A stretch of DNA of 40,447 nt from Treponema sp. (GTDB taxonomy: Bacteria; Spirochaetota; Spirochaetia; Treponematales; Treponemataceae): the NCBI GenBank assembly GCA_017521105.1, contig JAFXDY010000108.1, positions 1-40,447 of the forward strand, given 5' to 3'. The position numbers and the translations under genes were made by a program. The notes under the pieces were generated by a model. That model worked only from the letters and a program-made list of their open reading frames with translations. It was not told the DNA's origin and made no database searches. Shown here in pieces: positions 1 through 7,716 of the stretch. Numbering within the stretch: position 1 is the first letter of the stretch; each line of letters opens with the position of its first letter.

Positions 1-485
1 CTATTTCTTTGTGCTAATTCCAAAAAACATCCTTTCATGTCTAAATATGGTGTTTGATATTGTCCCATACCAAAGATTTTTTCGCTATCATTTGATTCAA
101 ATCTTACAGAAAGTTTGTAATCTCCGCCAATAATTCCTTGCCACTGTCTGTTGATTACTTTTGTACAACAACTTTCTTTTGTTGCAGATGGATCATAAGA
201 ACGGTGATATTCATGAAGAATTTTTTCTCCGTCTTTGTAAAAAGTGATAATTCCGTTGTTATTTACTTTTGCTTCGATTTTTCCATTTATGATGGAAACG
301 CCATTTTCTGTTACAGAAATTTTTGCATTTCCGTGGTTAATTTTTTCTGTTAAAGCCCAATCTCTATCAATAAAGTTTGGTTCCATTGTTGAACGAACAC
401 GGAAAGAATTTGCTCCCCATGGTTCAATCATTAACGTTTCGTTGCCTTTTTTGAATACTAATGCGTTTTTTGCTTCTAAAAACAT
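1..485 (-). CDS. Glycoside hydrolase family 31 (alpha-xylosidase/alpha-glucosidase type), N-terminal part only
   Basis: Reading the minus strand from ATG at 485 gives an open frame to the window edge (about 161 codons). It begins MFLEAKNALVFKKGNETLMI and contains IEPWGANSFRVRST and then GMGQYQTPYLDMKGC followed by LELAQRN. These are the N-terminal beta-sandwich and the conserved G.GQ...LDLKG segment of GH31 enzymes, which hydrolyse alpha-xylosidic or alpha-glucosidic bonds at sugar chain ends. The catalytic (beta/alpha)8 barrel lies outside the window, so substrate cannot be assigned. A good Shine-Dalgarno AGGAG lies six bases before the ATG. No signal peptide is seen, which suggests a cytoplasmic enzyme working on imported oligosaccharides. 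The gene is truncated by the window, not visibly broken. Confidence 0.85.
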   Translation of the reverse strand, partial: MFLEAKNALVFKKGNETLMIEPWGANSFRVRSTMEPNFIDRDWALTEKINHGNAKISVTENGVSIINGKIEAKVNNNGIITFYKDGEKILHEYHRSYDPSATKESCCTKVINRQWQGIIGGDYKLSVRFESNDSEKIFGMGQYQTPYLDMKGCFLELAQRN

Positions 486-635
486 TGTTACTCCTATATT
501 GGTCCTTTGGAATCATAATTTATGTCCTTAACATTTTATCATAGTTTATGAATGAAATAGTAATAAATATTTACAAAAATTGTATAAATAGCAAAATAGT
601 TTTAAAGAACACTACCAATTTTTAGAATTTAAGTG
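486..635. promoter_or_regulatory. Divergent intergenic region between GH31 gene and membrane LuxR regulator
   Basis: This is an AT-rich spacer with no gene. On the minus strand a -10-like TATGAT lies near 540-545 and the GH31 Shine-Dalgarno follows near 491-496. On the plus strand TATAAT sits at 636-641, exactly six bases before the ATG at 648. The divergent layout makes the LuxR-type protein a possible regulator of the glycosidase gene, but this is position-based inference and no operator palindrome was recognised. Confidence 0.35.
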
Positions 636-647
636 TATAATGTTACT

Positions 648-1415
648 ATGAAGAGTAATGAAATTGTTATGGAGAGAGTTGTATCAATTTTAGCTTTTAC
701 ATACGTTTCTGTTGTACTTTTCGGAAATTTTTATTTATTAAACTCTGGGTATATTTCAAAATCGTTAATTCCCCATTCTGATTATATAATTATTGGGGTT
801 CACTGTATTGTTTCTATTGGAACTTTTATTAATATTTTTAAACCAAATTTAAAAAATCAATTTATTTATTTTCAATTAGAAAGTATTGTATCAATTTTGT
901 CTTGTTATGAAATTTTAGGTATTTTTTTATTTTATTGTTCTGTAGCTTTTCTTTATATTCAATTTTATCCTTCAAAAAAAATAAATATTATTACAGCAAT
1001 TTGTTTTGTTTTGCATATCATCTCTTTGTCTTTTACAATTGTTAGAGGATTGGAAAATTTTATTATTTATATTTTTTCAACTATTTTTATTTTTTCTATT
1101 TTTCTATATTTTTTTGAAGTTTTAAGAAGTAAATATTCTTGTTTTGCACCAAAATTATTGACCATTAATTCTAATATTTCTAATTTAAAGCCTGGAACAG
1201 AAATTCAACTTTCTTCTTTAGGTTTAACAGAAAGACAAGTAAATTTTGTTTATGATTTTATTTATGATAATTTAAATTATTCAGAATTAAGTTCAAAATA
1301 TATTGTAAGTTTATCTACTGTAAAGCATGAATTTACTGAAATTTATAAAATTCTTGGAGTTTCTAAGCTTGATGAATTACGACTTTTATTGATTCAGTAT
1401 AAAATTACAAAATAA
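648..1415 (+). CDS. Membrane-anchored regulator with C-terminal LuxR-type helix-turn-helix
   Basis: A 255-residue protein. The first ~165 residues are very hydrophobic and form about five or six membrane segments. The C-terminal ~60 residues contain LGLTERQVNFVYDFI and SSKYIVSLSTVKHEFTEI, the pattern of a LuxR/GerE DNA-binding domain (LTxRE..V ... IA..L.IS..TVK.H...I..KL). A membrane sensor domain joined directly to a LuxR helix-turn-helix suggests a one-component regulator responding to an envelope or membrane signal; the ligand is unknown. A GTG at 633 would extend it by five codons, but that start overlaps TATAAT (636-641), so ATG 648 is preferred, possibly as a leaderless start. ATG 669 is a further alternative. 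Classic S/T-x-R-E is TERQ here, a mild divergence. Targets could be the divergent GH31 gene or the downstream leuD. Confidence 0.7.
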   Translation: MKSNEIVMERVVSILAFTYVSVVLFGNFYLLNSGYISKSLIPHSDYIIIGVHCIVSIGTFINIFKPNLKNQFIYFQLESIVSILSCYEILGIFLFYCSVAFLYIQFYPSKKINIITAICFVLHIISLSFTIVRGLENFIIYIFSTIFIFSIFLYFFEVLRSKYSCFAPKLLTINSNISNLKPGTEIQLSSLGLTERQVNFVYDFIYDNLNYSELSSKYIVSLSTVKHEFTEIYKILGVSKLDELRLLLIQYKITK

Positions 1416-1507
1416 TTGTTATTTTTTATAAAATAAATTACCTTTTTTTAGGAATTGATGATATACTATTTATAGAAACAAAAACTTTTATGGGGGAAAA
1501 TAAAAAA

Positions 1508-2020
1508 ATGAAAACATTTGGCGGTTCGGTTCTTTTTTTGGATCGTTCAGACATTAATACTGACGAAATTATTCCAGCAAAATATCTTGAGGAAGTTCCT
1601 AAGCATGAACTAACTCCTTACCTTTTTGAAGATTTAAAAATTGAAGGATTTAATCCAAAAGCTGATGTTGCTGGTAAAAAAGTTATAATTACAAGAGAAA
1701 ATTTTGGTTGTGGTTCTGAAAGAGAACATGCACCTTGGGCAATTGAAGTAAATGGTATTTATGTTGTTGTTGCACCATCATTTTCTAAAAAATTCCGTCA
1801 GGATATGTTTTCTTGTGGAATTTTAGCAATTGAATTAGATAAAAAATCAATGGCTGATATGTTCCATACTTTTGCTGATAAAGATACAGAATGTAAAGTT
1901 GTAATTAAAGAAGATGGAATTGCAAAAGTAAAATTAATTGCAGGAAGTCTTTCTAAAAGTTATGAATTCCATTTAGATGATATGGAAAAAAATCTTCTTC
2001 AAAAAGAAGGTTTGATGTAG
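1508..2020 (+). CDS. leuD: 3-isopropylmalate dehydratase small subunit (LeuD-type aconitase small subunit)
   Basis: A 170-residue protein from ATG 1508, chosen because the run GGGGGA at 1492-1497 is a Shine-Dalgarno placed ten bases upstream; the earlier ATG at 1490 overlaps it. Family signatures are NTDEIIPAKYL (residues ~17-27) and NFGCGSEREHAPWAI (~63-77), the swivelling small domain that joins a LeuC-type [4Fe-4S] large subunit to isomerise 2- to 3-isopropylmalate in leucine synthesis. The length fits the short archaeal/clostridial-type LeuD. No leuC, leuA or leuB is next to it, and a terminator follows at once, so it is monocistronic here. Related dehydratases (homoaconitase or citramalate pathway) share this small subunit, so the exact substrate is less certain than the family. 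Confidence 0.85.
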   Translation: MKTFGGSVLFLDRSDINTDEIIPAKYLEEVPKHELTPYLFEDLKIEGFNPKADVAGKKVIITRENFGCGSEREHAPWAIEVNGIYVVVAPSFSKKFRQDMFSCGILAIELDKKSMADMFHTFADKDTECKVVIKEDGIAKVKLIAGSLSKSYEFHLDDMEKNLLQKEGLM

Positions 2021-2040
2021 TTTTTATTTGAGATAAGTAA

Positions 2041-2078
2041 AAAAAAGACTTCAGAAATTATTCTGAAGTCTTTTTTTA
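2041..2078. terminator. Bidirectional intrinsic terminator between leuD and purine permease
   Basis: Arms AAAAAAGACTTCAGAA (2041-2056) and TTCTGAAGTCTTTTTT (2061-2076) form a perfect stem around a four-base loop. There is a T-run on the 3' side and an A-run on the 5' side, so it can end transcripts of both convergent genes. Confidence 0.9.
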
Positions 2079-2103
2079 TGTATTTAGGATTTATTACAAA
2101 TAT

Positions 2104-3441
2104 CTATTTACAAGCTTCGAAAATTAAGTCTGCAACGAAGATTGCTGCTAAAACCCAAGTAACAACAGGGATTTCTTTAGCTTTTTTACCAGCTACTTTA
2201 CAAATTACGTAAGAAATAATTCCAAGCATAATTCCTTTTGAAATTGAATATGCAAATGGCATTGTCATAATTGTAATAAATGCTGGAATTCCTTCTGTAG
2301 GATCATCGAATTTGATTGCTACTACAGATTTCATCATTAAATATCCAACAAAGATTAATGCTGGAGCCGTTGCTGCAGATGGAATTAATGAGAAAATTGG
2401 TGTTAAGAATAATGCTAACAAGAATAAAATTCCAGTTACAACAGAAGCTAAACCTGTTCTTGCTCCGGCAGCAACACCAGAAGAAGATTCAACAAATGAA
2501 GTTACTGTAGAAGTTCCTAAACAAGCTCCTGCAACTGTACCAACAGCGTCTGCCATCAAAGCTTCTTTACAATTTAATACTTCACCCTTTTCTGTTTTTA
2601 AGTTTCCTTGTTCTGCAACTCCTAAAAGTGTTCCAATTGTATCAAATAAATCTGTAAATAAGAATGTGATGAAAATTACAAAGAATTGACCTAAAACTGC
2701 AAAAGAGAATTTTCCTGCAGGTGTCATACAAATTCCTTTAAAATCAAAAGCAAATAAATGTGGTTTATCTGGAATTGAGAATGGTTTCCATCCTTCTGGA
2801 ATTGATGTTACTCCAAATGGAATTGCAATGATTGTTGTTAAAGCAATACCAATAAGAATTGAACCTGGAACTTTTAATACATATAAAATAATTGTAATAA
2901 TAAGACCAATGATTGCAACTAAAGCAGCAGGATTTTTCATGTTGAAGTTTACGAATCCAATTAATGTTCCTGTTTCTGTAGAAACGATTCCTGCGTTAGC
3001 AAGACCAATAATTGTAATAAATAAACCAATACCAACTGCTACAGCTTTTTTTAGCCCTTCTGGAATTGAATTTACAATTGCTTCACGAACTCCACAAAGT
3101 GAAAGTAATACAAATAAAATACCTTCAATAAATACGGCTGTTAATGCCAACTGCCATGAACAACCCATACCAAGTACAACTGAATAAGCAAAAAATGCAT
3201 TTAATCCAAGACCTGGTGCTAAAGCAACTGGAAGATTTGCTAAAAATGCCATTACAAATGTTGCAAGTGCAGCAGAGATTGCTGTTGCTGTAAATACAGC
3301 TCCCCAACTCATTCCAGATGCTGACAAAATACTTGGGTTTACAGCCAAGATGTAAGCCATTGCCAAGAAAGTTGTAATACCACCAATAATTTCTTTTGAA
3401 AAAGTAGTACCTCTTTCTTGTAATTTAAAGAATTTTTCCAT
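2104..3441 (-). CDS. NCS2-family purine permease (guanine/hypoxanthine/adenine, AzgA/PbuG type)
   Basis: A 445-residue integral membrane protein that should import purine bases by proton symport. The N-terminus FKLQERGTTFSKEIIGGITT with FLAMAYILAVNPSIL, then GLGLNAFFAYSVV and the late TSVT-like segment STVTSFVESSSGVAAGARTG, are the hallmarks of the AzgA-like NCS2 branch; about 14 membrane segments are visible. ATG 3441 is preferred over an ATG at 3456 because a strong GGAGG lies six bases before it, between the two. A -10-like TATAAT (minus strand) is at 3481-3486. It is a single-gene unit ended by the shared terminator. Substrate choice among guanine, hypoxanthine and adenine cannot be read from the sequence. 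Confidence 0.88.
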   Translation of the reverse strand: MEKFFKLQERGTTFSKEIIGGITTFLAMAYILAVNPSILSASGMSWGAVFTATAISAALATFVMAFLANLPVALAPGLGLNAFFAYSVVLGMGCSWQLALTAVFIEGILFVLLSLCGVREAIVNSIPEGLKKAVAVGIGLFITIIGLANAGIVSTETGTLIGFVNFNMKNPAALVAIIGLIITIILYVLKVPGSILIGIALTTIIAIPFGVTSIPEGWKPFSIPDKPHLFAFDFKGICMTPAGKFSFAVLGQFFVIFITFLFTDLFDTIGTLLGVAEQGNLKTEKGEVLNCKEALMADAVGTVAGACLGTSTVTSFVESSSGVAAGARTGLASVVTGILFLLALFLTPIFSLIPSAATAPALIFVGYLMMKSVVAIKFDDPTEGIPAFITIMTMPFAYSISKGIMLGIISYVICKVAGKKAKEIPVVTWVLAAIFVADLIFEACK

Positions 3442-3480
3442 TTTAACCTCCATCATAATAAAATGAAAATTTACTATTAA

Positions 3481-3486
3481 ATTATA
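3481..3486 (-). promoter_or_regulatory. Probable -10 box of the purine permease gene
   Basis: The minus strand reads TATAAT here, about 40 bases before ATG 3441. No convincing -35 hexamer is visible at 16-18 bases, and no purine-riboswitch fold was recognised in the short leader. Confidence 0.4.
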
Positions 3487-3541
3487 TCACGAAAGTTGTA
3501 AAAATAATAAAAAAAAAATTAAAAAATTATTTGAAAACCTA

Positions 3542-3570
3542 TTGACCTTTTTTTTATAAAACTATATATT
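3542..3570 (+). promoter_or_regulatory. Sigma-70 type promoter of tRNA-Gly
   Basis: TTGACC at 3542-3547 and TATATT at 3565-3570 are separated by exactly 17 bases. The -10 ends 13 bases before the first base of the tRNA. Confidence 0.8.
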
Positions 3571-3583
3571 ATAAACATCACTT

Positions 3584-3656
3584 GCGGCAGTCATATAACG
3601 GCTCATTATCTCCGCCTTCCAAGCTGATGACGAGGGTTCGACTCCCTTCTGCCGCT
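3584..3656 (+). tRNA. tRNA-Gly, anticodon TCC (UCC)
   Basis: The 73-base gene folds as a tRNA. The acceptor arms GCGGCAG and CTGCCGC pair fully, followed by discriminator T. The anticodon loop is CTTCCAA with anticodon TCC, the T arm is GAGGG-TTCGACT-CCCTT and the variable region has four bases. The overall order matches bacterial glycine tRNA reading GGA/GGG. CCA is not encoded. The anticodon stem TCCGC/GCTGA has a C-T mismatch at its middle pair, where most glycine tRNAs keep a pair. A promoter precedes it and a terminator follows, so it is a single-gene unit. Confidence 0.93.
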
Positions 3657-3658
3657 CT

Positions 3659-3694
3659 AAAGCTTCTAGATTTTTTTCTAGGAGCTTTTTTTTT
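3659..3694 (+). terminator. Intrinsic terminator of tRNA-Gly
   Basis: Arms AAAGCTTCTAGA (3659-3670) and TCTAGGAGCTTT (3677-3688) pair with one G-T wobble and are followed by a T-run to 3694. Confidence 0.88.
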
Positions 3695-3743
3695 GTACTT
3701 TTAATTTTTTTTATTATAAAGATTGATTATTTTGAGTTAGTGA

Positions 3744-3868
3744 TTGCAGCCCGCTAGGGTTCGAATTTTTTTGGAACGTAGTGAACAAAAAAAGCTGAAC
3801 GGAAAAATTGTATGGAGCATTTGCGACAGACAATTTTATACCGCAAAAGCACGACCCGTTAGGGGAAC
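3744..3868. other. Structured intergenic element with several hairpins, function unknown
   Basis: This non-coding stretch downstream of the tRNA shows ordered inverted repeats: CCC-GCTA-GGG (3750-3759), TTTTTTTG with CAAAAAAA (3766-3773/3786-3793), AAAATTGT with ACAATTTT (3804-3811/3830-3837) and CCC-GTTA-GGG (3855-3864). The two CCC..GGG hairpins frame the whole. It lies past the 3' end of the long minus-strand operon and could be a repeat element or a structured RNA. I recognise no named RNA family. A second GC-richer structured element is at 34188-34317. Confidence 0.45.
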
Positions 3869-3874
3869 TTCCTG

Positions 3875-4624
3875 TTAAAAATCTTTTTGAAAAGTAATGA
3901 TTTGATTTGTTATTGGATGCAAAAATTGCAACTTTGAAGCGTAAAATGCAATTTGTTCGGGTGGATTTGCATTTTTGTTATAAATTGGGTCATTTTTGAT
4001 TGGAAGATTTGCCCAAGCAAGATGACAGCGAACTTGGTGTTTGAAGCCTTTTGTGATGTTGCATTCAACTTTTACAGTGTCATTTTGTTCGGAAATTATT
4101 TTTACGTTTGTTGTATAAATTGAAGTTCCTTCTACTTTTTTTTGCTGAGTTTTGTTTAAACTTTCAATTGGAACTGGACGAACTTCTTTTCTACCTGGCC
4201 CAAAATATCTAAAATATGATTGAATCTTAAATTCATTTTGATAAAAAATGTTTTGTTGGGGGAAATCTGGAAAACCTTCGTTTTTGTTTTGATTTTTTTG
4301 ACAAATGGCCGTGTAAAATTTTGTAAAATTGTTGTTTTTTTGTTGATTTATAAAATTTTCGTAGGCATTTTGTGTTGTGGCAATTAAAATTAAGCCTTCA
4401 GTTACTGTGTCAATTCTGTGAATGAGTCCATTTTCAATTTCTTTTTTGCCGTTTACGCTAAAAATTTCTGGGAATGTTTGGGCGGCCAAATAAAGTGCGT
4501 TGTTGGTGTCTTGGGCGGAAAGTGGCGCGGTTGGAAGCCCAGAAGGTTTTGAGATTACTAAAAATGGATTTTCTTTTGATGGTGTGTTTAAAAATTCAAT
4601 TTTGTTAGTCATTTTAATATTCAT
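3875..4624 (-). CDS. RluA-family pseudouridine synthase, second copy in the operon
   Basis: A 249-residue protein lacking an S4 domain. ISKPSGLPTAPL, then GLIHRIDTVTEGLILIAT with the catalytic aspartate at D72, and the late FKHQVRCHLAWANLPI with NDPIY are the RluA-family active-site blocks. These enzymes isomerise uridine to pseudouridine in rRNA or tRNA. The usual HRLDKDTSG is HRIDTVTEG, so it is a divergent branch and its RNA target is unknown. Its ATG at 4624 directly follows the stop of rluD (TAA then ATG), so translation is probably coupled; ATG 4613 is an alternative. It is the last gene of the minus-strand operon. Confidence 0.8.
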   Translation of the reverse strand: MNIKMTNKIEFLNTPSKENPFLVISKPSGLPTAPLSAQDTNNALYLAAQTFPEIFSVNGKKEIENGLIHRIDTVTEGLILIATTQNAYENFINQQKNNNFTKFYTAICQKNQNKNEGFPDFPQQNIFYQNEFKIQSYFRYFGPGRKEVRPVPIESLNKTQQKKVEGTSIYTTNVKIISEQNDTVKVECNITKGFKHQVRCHLAWANLPIKNDPIYNKNANPPEQIAFYASKLQFLHPITNQIITFQKDF

Positions 4625-5605
4625 TTATGGCAATATCACTTTTGGGTATAATTTTTTTAATTTTTTTTGTACTTCTATAAATCTTTTTGGAGTTTTTGTT
4701 CTAAAAGTTTTTATTTGTGATTCTTCTGGAAGCAAAATTTTTAATTTGTAAGAATGAAGCATTAATGTGGCATTTGGAAAAAGTTTGCTCTTGTTTCCGT
4801 TGTATAATGAATCTCCTAAAATTGGACAGCCAAGATGTTTCATGTGAACTCTAATTTGATGGGTTCTTCCTGTTTTGATTCTTACTCTTACTAAAGAAAA
4901 ATTGCCATAACAACTGATGCAGTGATAAATTGTTTTTGCGTACTTCCCTTCACTTGTGTTTACAGCAGCCTTGAATTTTTTTCTGTCTTTTGGATCTCTA
5001 ATAATTTGAGTTTCTATAACGCCTGCTTTTTGTGGTAAGCGTCCACAGCAAATGCAAATATATTCTTTTTTTATGTTTGATTTTGTTTTAAATTGATTTT
5101 GCAAAAATTCTTCTGAATCCCTGTTTTTTGCAGTGATTATTATTCCAGAAGTTTCTTTGTCTAAACGATGAACAATTCCCGGCCTTCTTTTTTGAATAAT
5201 TTCAGATTCTTTTGCTTCTGTTTCTTTTAATTGATGAATTGATTCTCGGCCCCAATGATATAACAAAGCATTTACTAATGTTCCGCTCCAATTGTTACAT
5301 GCTGGATGAGTAACCATTCCTTGTTTTTTATTTACAACTGTTACGTTTTTATCTTCGTAAATGATGTCTAAAGGAATGTTTTCTGGTTCAATATCATCAG
5401 GAATGTTATCTTCCCAACTGAATTTAATCATATCTTTTGCTTTTACTTTTTGTGACAATTTTGCTTTTTTTTGATTAACAATTATTTCAACAAGTCCGCT
5501 TTTTAATTTTGATCTGTTCATTCCGTTTGGAAGTGATGCAATGTATTTGTCTAATCTTATTGAATCGGGAAAATCTGAAGGAACTTCAACAGTAAATTCT
5601 GGCAT
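4625..5605 (-). CDS. rluD: Ribosomal large subunit pseudouridine synthase, RluD type
   Basis: A 326-residue protein. An S4 RNA-binding domain covers about residues 15-75 (RLDKYIASLPNGMNRSKLK). It is followed by the RluA catalytic domain with RPGIVHRLDKETSGIIITAK (catalytic D149) and GRTHQIRVHMKHLGCPILGD. In the RluD branch this modifies helix 69 of 23S rRNA; the assignment to RluD rather than RluC rests on layout only. One base separates it from the upstream gene, and it runs straight into a second pseudouridine synthase. Two adjacent but unlike enzymes of one family suggest different target sites rather than recent duplication. Confidence 0.85.
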   Translation of the reverse strand: MPEFTVEVPSDFPDSIRLDKYIASLPNGMNRSKLKSGLVEIIVNQKKAKLSQKVKAKDMIKFSWEDNIPDDIEPENIPLDIIYEDKNVTVVNKKQGMVTHPACNNWSGTLVNALLYHWGRESIHQLKETEAKESEIIQKRRPGIVHRLDKETSGIIITAKNRDSEEFLQNQFKTKSNIKKEYICICCGRLPQKAGVIETQIIRDPKDRKKFKAAVNTSEGKYAKTIYHCISCYGNFSLVRVRIKTGRTHQIRVHMKHLGCPILGDSLYNGNKSKLFPNATLMLHSYKLKILLPEESQIKTFRTKTPKRFIEVQKKLKKLYPKVILP

Positions 5606-5606
5606 T

Positions 5607-6125
5607 TTAATTTTCCTCTACTGTGATTGGAGTTTCTTCTGGGGAATGTTCTTTATCTAATGTTATTTTTGTTGCTGTAGGGTCATTTTCTATTGTGGAA
5701 ATTGTAATATTTTTGTTTTTATTTTTTTGAGCTTTCTTTTTCTTTGAGTTTCGTTTTACAGATCTAATAATAAAATCTGTAAGTCCAATTCCTACGCTAA
5801 TTCCCAGTGATGTTAGTAGAACACCAATTTGTTCTTCTGTTGAATAGCCTCCGTCTGCTTTTGATGCAAATGGATTTGGAGAATATGCTGGATCAAAGTC
5901 GTGTTGAACGTATTTAATTCCTGAATAGACTAAAGTTGAATTTAATGTAACAAAAGGTAGAGAACCAAGTGTTATAATTTCAAAACGGCGTAAGTCTTCT
6001 AATGCTTGAGGAAATTCCTCTTCTGTATATTCTTTTGGTTCTGTTGAAGTTGATTCAGCAAAAATGGGAGAACAAATATTAAATAACAATGTAAAAATTA
6101 AGATTTTAGCTATTGATTTTTTCAT
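5607..6125 (-). CDS. Small secreted or membrane-anchored hypothetical protein
   Basis: A 172-residue protein. Residues 1-23 are a signal peptide ending near PIFA-ES. An acidic stretch follows (EPKEYTEEEFPQALEDLRRFE), then two hydrophobic segments around IITLGSLPFVTLNSTLVYSG and IGVLLTSLGISVGIGLTDFI, and then a very basic patch RSVKRNSKKKKAQKNKNKN and an acidic tail. The N-terminus overlaps yggS by four bases (ATGA), so translation is coupled. I do not recognise the family. The layout suggests an inner-membrane protein with a charged tail, probably conserved among treponemes (inference). Confidence 0.6.
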   Translation of the reverse strand: MKKSIAKILIFTLLFNICSPIFAESTSTEPKEYTEEEFPQALEDLRRFEIITLGSLPFVTLNSTLVYSGIKYVQHDFDPAYSPNPFASKADGGYSTEEQIGVLLTSLGISVGIGLTDFIIRSVKRNSKKKKAQKNKNKNITISTIENDPTATKITLDKEHSPEETPITVEEN

Positions 6126-6835
6126 TTTTTAGAATAATCTCTTTCTCCAAATATTGCAGTTCCAACTCTTACTAATGTTGAACCGTGTTCAATTGCAATT
6201 TCAAAATCTCCTGACATTCCCATGGAAAGTTCAGATAAATCAAAAGATGGAAATTGTTGTTGTAATTTTTGTGATAAATTATACACTGTTTCAAAAGATT
6301 TATGAATAAGAGATTTGTCTTCTGTAAAAGGTGCCATTGTCATAAATCCTTGTGGTGTAATGTGAGGAAATTTATTTTCTGAAAATAGATTTAACGCCAT
6401 TTGTACATCTTCAAAACATTCAAAACCAGATTTAGTTTCTTCTCCAGTGTGAATTTCAAATAAAATGTTGATGTTTTTTTCTATTTTTGCACATTGTTTT
6501 TCAATTTCATTTAGTAAATCAATTCTGTCCACAGATTGAATGCAAGAAGCAATTTTAACAGCATTTTTTACTTTGTTAGATTGCATTACGCCAATCATTT
6601 GTAATTCAATATTTTGATTGTTTTGAAAAAGTTCTGGAAACTTTTGATTTGCTTCTTGAACTCTATTTTCACCAAATAAAAGTTGTCCACAATTTATTGC
6701 TTGTTGAATTTCTTCAATTGGATGAAATTTACTTACTGCCATTAATTTTACAGAGTTTTCTTTTCTACCCGTCTTTGCTTCTGCATTGCGAATTTTTTCG
6801 TTTATTTGTAAAAGATTACTTTTAATATCTATCAT
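6122..6835 (-). CDS. yggS: YggS/PROSC-family PLP homeostasis protein
   Basis: A 237-residue TIM-barrel PLP-binding protein. LMAVSKFHP carries the PLP lysine (K36), LLFGENRVQEA the second family block, and LSMGMSGDFEIAIEHGSTLVRVGTAIFG the C-terminal phosphate-binding region. The family has no known enzyme activity and buffers pyridoxal phosphate. Length is normal. It lies 18 bases after rsmA with AAGG as a weak Shine-Dalgarno and overlaps the next gene by four bases. Confidence 0.9.
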   Translation of the reverse strand: MIDIKSNLLQINEKIRNAEAKTGRKENSVKLMAVSKFHPIEEIQQAINCGQLLFGENRVQEANQKFPELFQNNQNIELQMIGVMQSNKVKNAVKIASCIQSVDRIDLLNEIEKQCAKIEKNINILFEIHTGEETKSGFECFEDVQMALNLFSENKFPHITPQGFMTMAPFTEDKSLIHKSFETVYNLSQKLQQQFPSFDLSELSMGMSGDFEIAIEHGSTLVRVGTAIFGERDYSKK

Positions 6836-6853
6836 TTTGTTGCCTTATATTTT

Positions 6854-7714
6854 TTATTCCATTTGGTTTAAAACATCACTTAGGTTTAGCATTTGTTCTA
6901 CAGTTAATACTTCTGCTCTAAGCATTGGATTAATTTCTGCTTTTTCTAATGCTTGTAAACATTTTTCGCCATTTTTTAAGAAATTTGTTAGATTGTTTCT
7001 AACAGTTTTTCTTCTTGAAGAAAATAATGCCCTTTGCATTTTTACAAATAATTCTGGATTGCTGCAATTTGGAAATGATTCTTTTTTTGTTAGTAAAACA
7101 GTTCTAGAACCTACATTTGGTTTTGGCCAAAAGTTTCCGCCACCAAGATCCATAATATTTTTTACGTCGTAAGCCCATTGGCAAAGCACCGAAAAAGATG
7201 AATAATCTGCAGTGCCTGGTTTTGCAATCATTCTTTGAGCAACTTCTGTTTGAATTGTAAAAACACATTTGTCAAAGCGGCAATTGTTTTCTATTGTGTC
7301 CGCAATTAAAGTTGCTGCAATGTTGTAAGGAAGATTTCCAAAAAATCTATTTGGAATTGAAACTTCTTTTAATTGTATTTTCCAGTTTTTAAGGGCATCA
7401 CCTTCTATAATTCTAAATTTATTTTTTTCTTCGTATTGTTTAAAATATTGAGAAATTAAAGAAATGAATCCTTTATCAATTTCAAAAACAGTTAAATCTG
7501 CACCACGTTCAAGAATTTCGCTAGTCATAGCTCCAAGTCCTGGACCAATTTCCCAAACTGTAGAATTTTCGTTTATATCTAACGCGTCAATAATTCTTTT
7601 TCTTGCATCTTGATTAATTAAAAAGTTTTGTCCGAATTTTTTTTGCATTGAAAATCCGTTTTGTTCAAGAGTTGCTTTTAATTCTGCTGGTGAATTGTAA
7701 TCTGGATGATTCAA
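6854..7714 (-). CDS. rsmA: 16S rRNA dimethyladenosine transferase
   Basis: A 286-residue enzyme (KsgA) that dimethylates two adjacent adenines near the 3' end of 16S rRNA. KKFGQNFLINQ at the N-terminus, the SAM-binding EIGPGLGAMT (residues ~55-64), EGDALK and the catalytic NLPYNIA are all present. The start is TTG at 7714, supported by GGAG eight bases before it; this GGAG lies inside the last codons of comEC, so the genes are packed and likely coupled. Loss of this enzyme gives kasugamycin resistance in other bacteria (family knowledge). Confidence 0.92.
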   Translation of the reverse strand: MNHPDYNSPAELKATLEQNGFSMQKKFGQNFLINQDARKRIIDALDINENSTVWEIGPGLGAMTSEILERGADLTVFEIDKGFISLISQYFKQYEEKNKFRIIEGDALKNWKIQLKEVSIPNRFFGNLPYNIAATLIADTIENNCRFDKCVFTIQTEVAQRMIAKPGTADYSSFSVLCQWAYDVKNIMDLGGGNFWPKPNVGSRTVLLTKKESFPNCSNPELFVKMQRALFSSRRKTVRNNLTNFLKNGEKCLQALEKAEINPMLRAEVLTVEQMLNLSDVLNQME

Positions 7715-7716
7715 AA

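Noticed and set aside
138-531. Plus-strand open frames over the left edge
   Set aside because: The minus strand encodes a clear GH31 N-terminus across the same bases; the plus-strand products are cysteine- and phenylalanine-rich with no family features.
2312-3187. Long plus-strand frames antisense to the purine permease
   Set aside because: They are codon-bias shadows of the permease gene, and the products lack any family signature.
3442-3540. Purine riboswitch before the NCS2 permease
   Set aside because: The leader is short and AT-only, without the conserved loop sequences or three-way junction of purine riboswitches.
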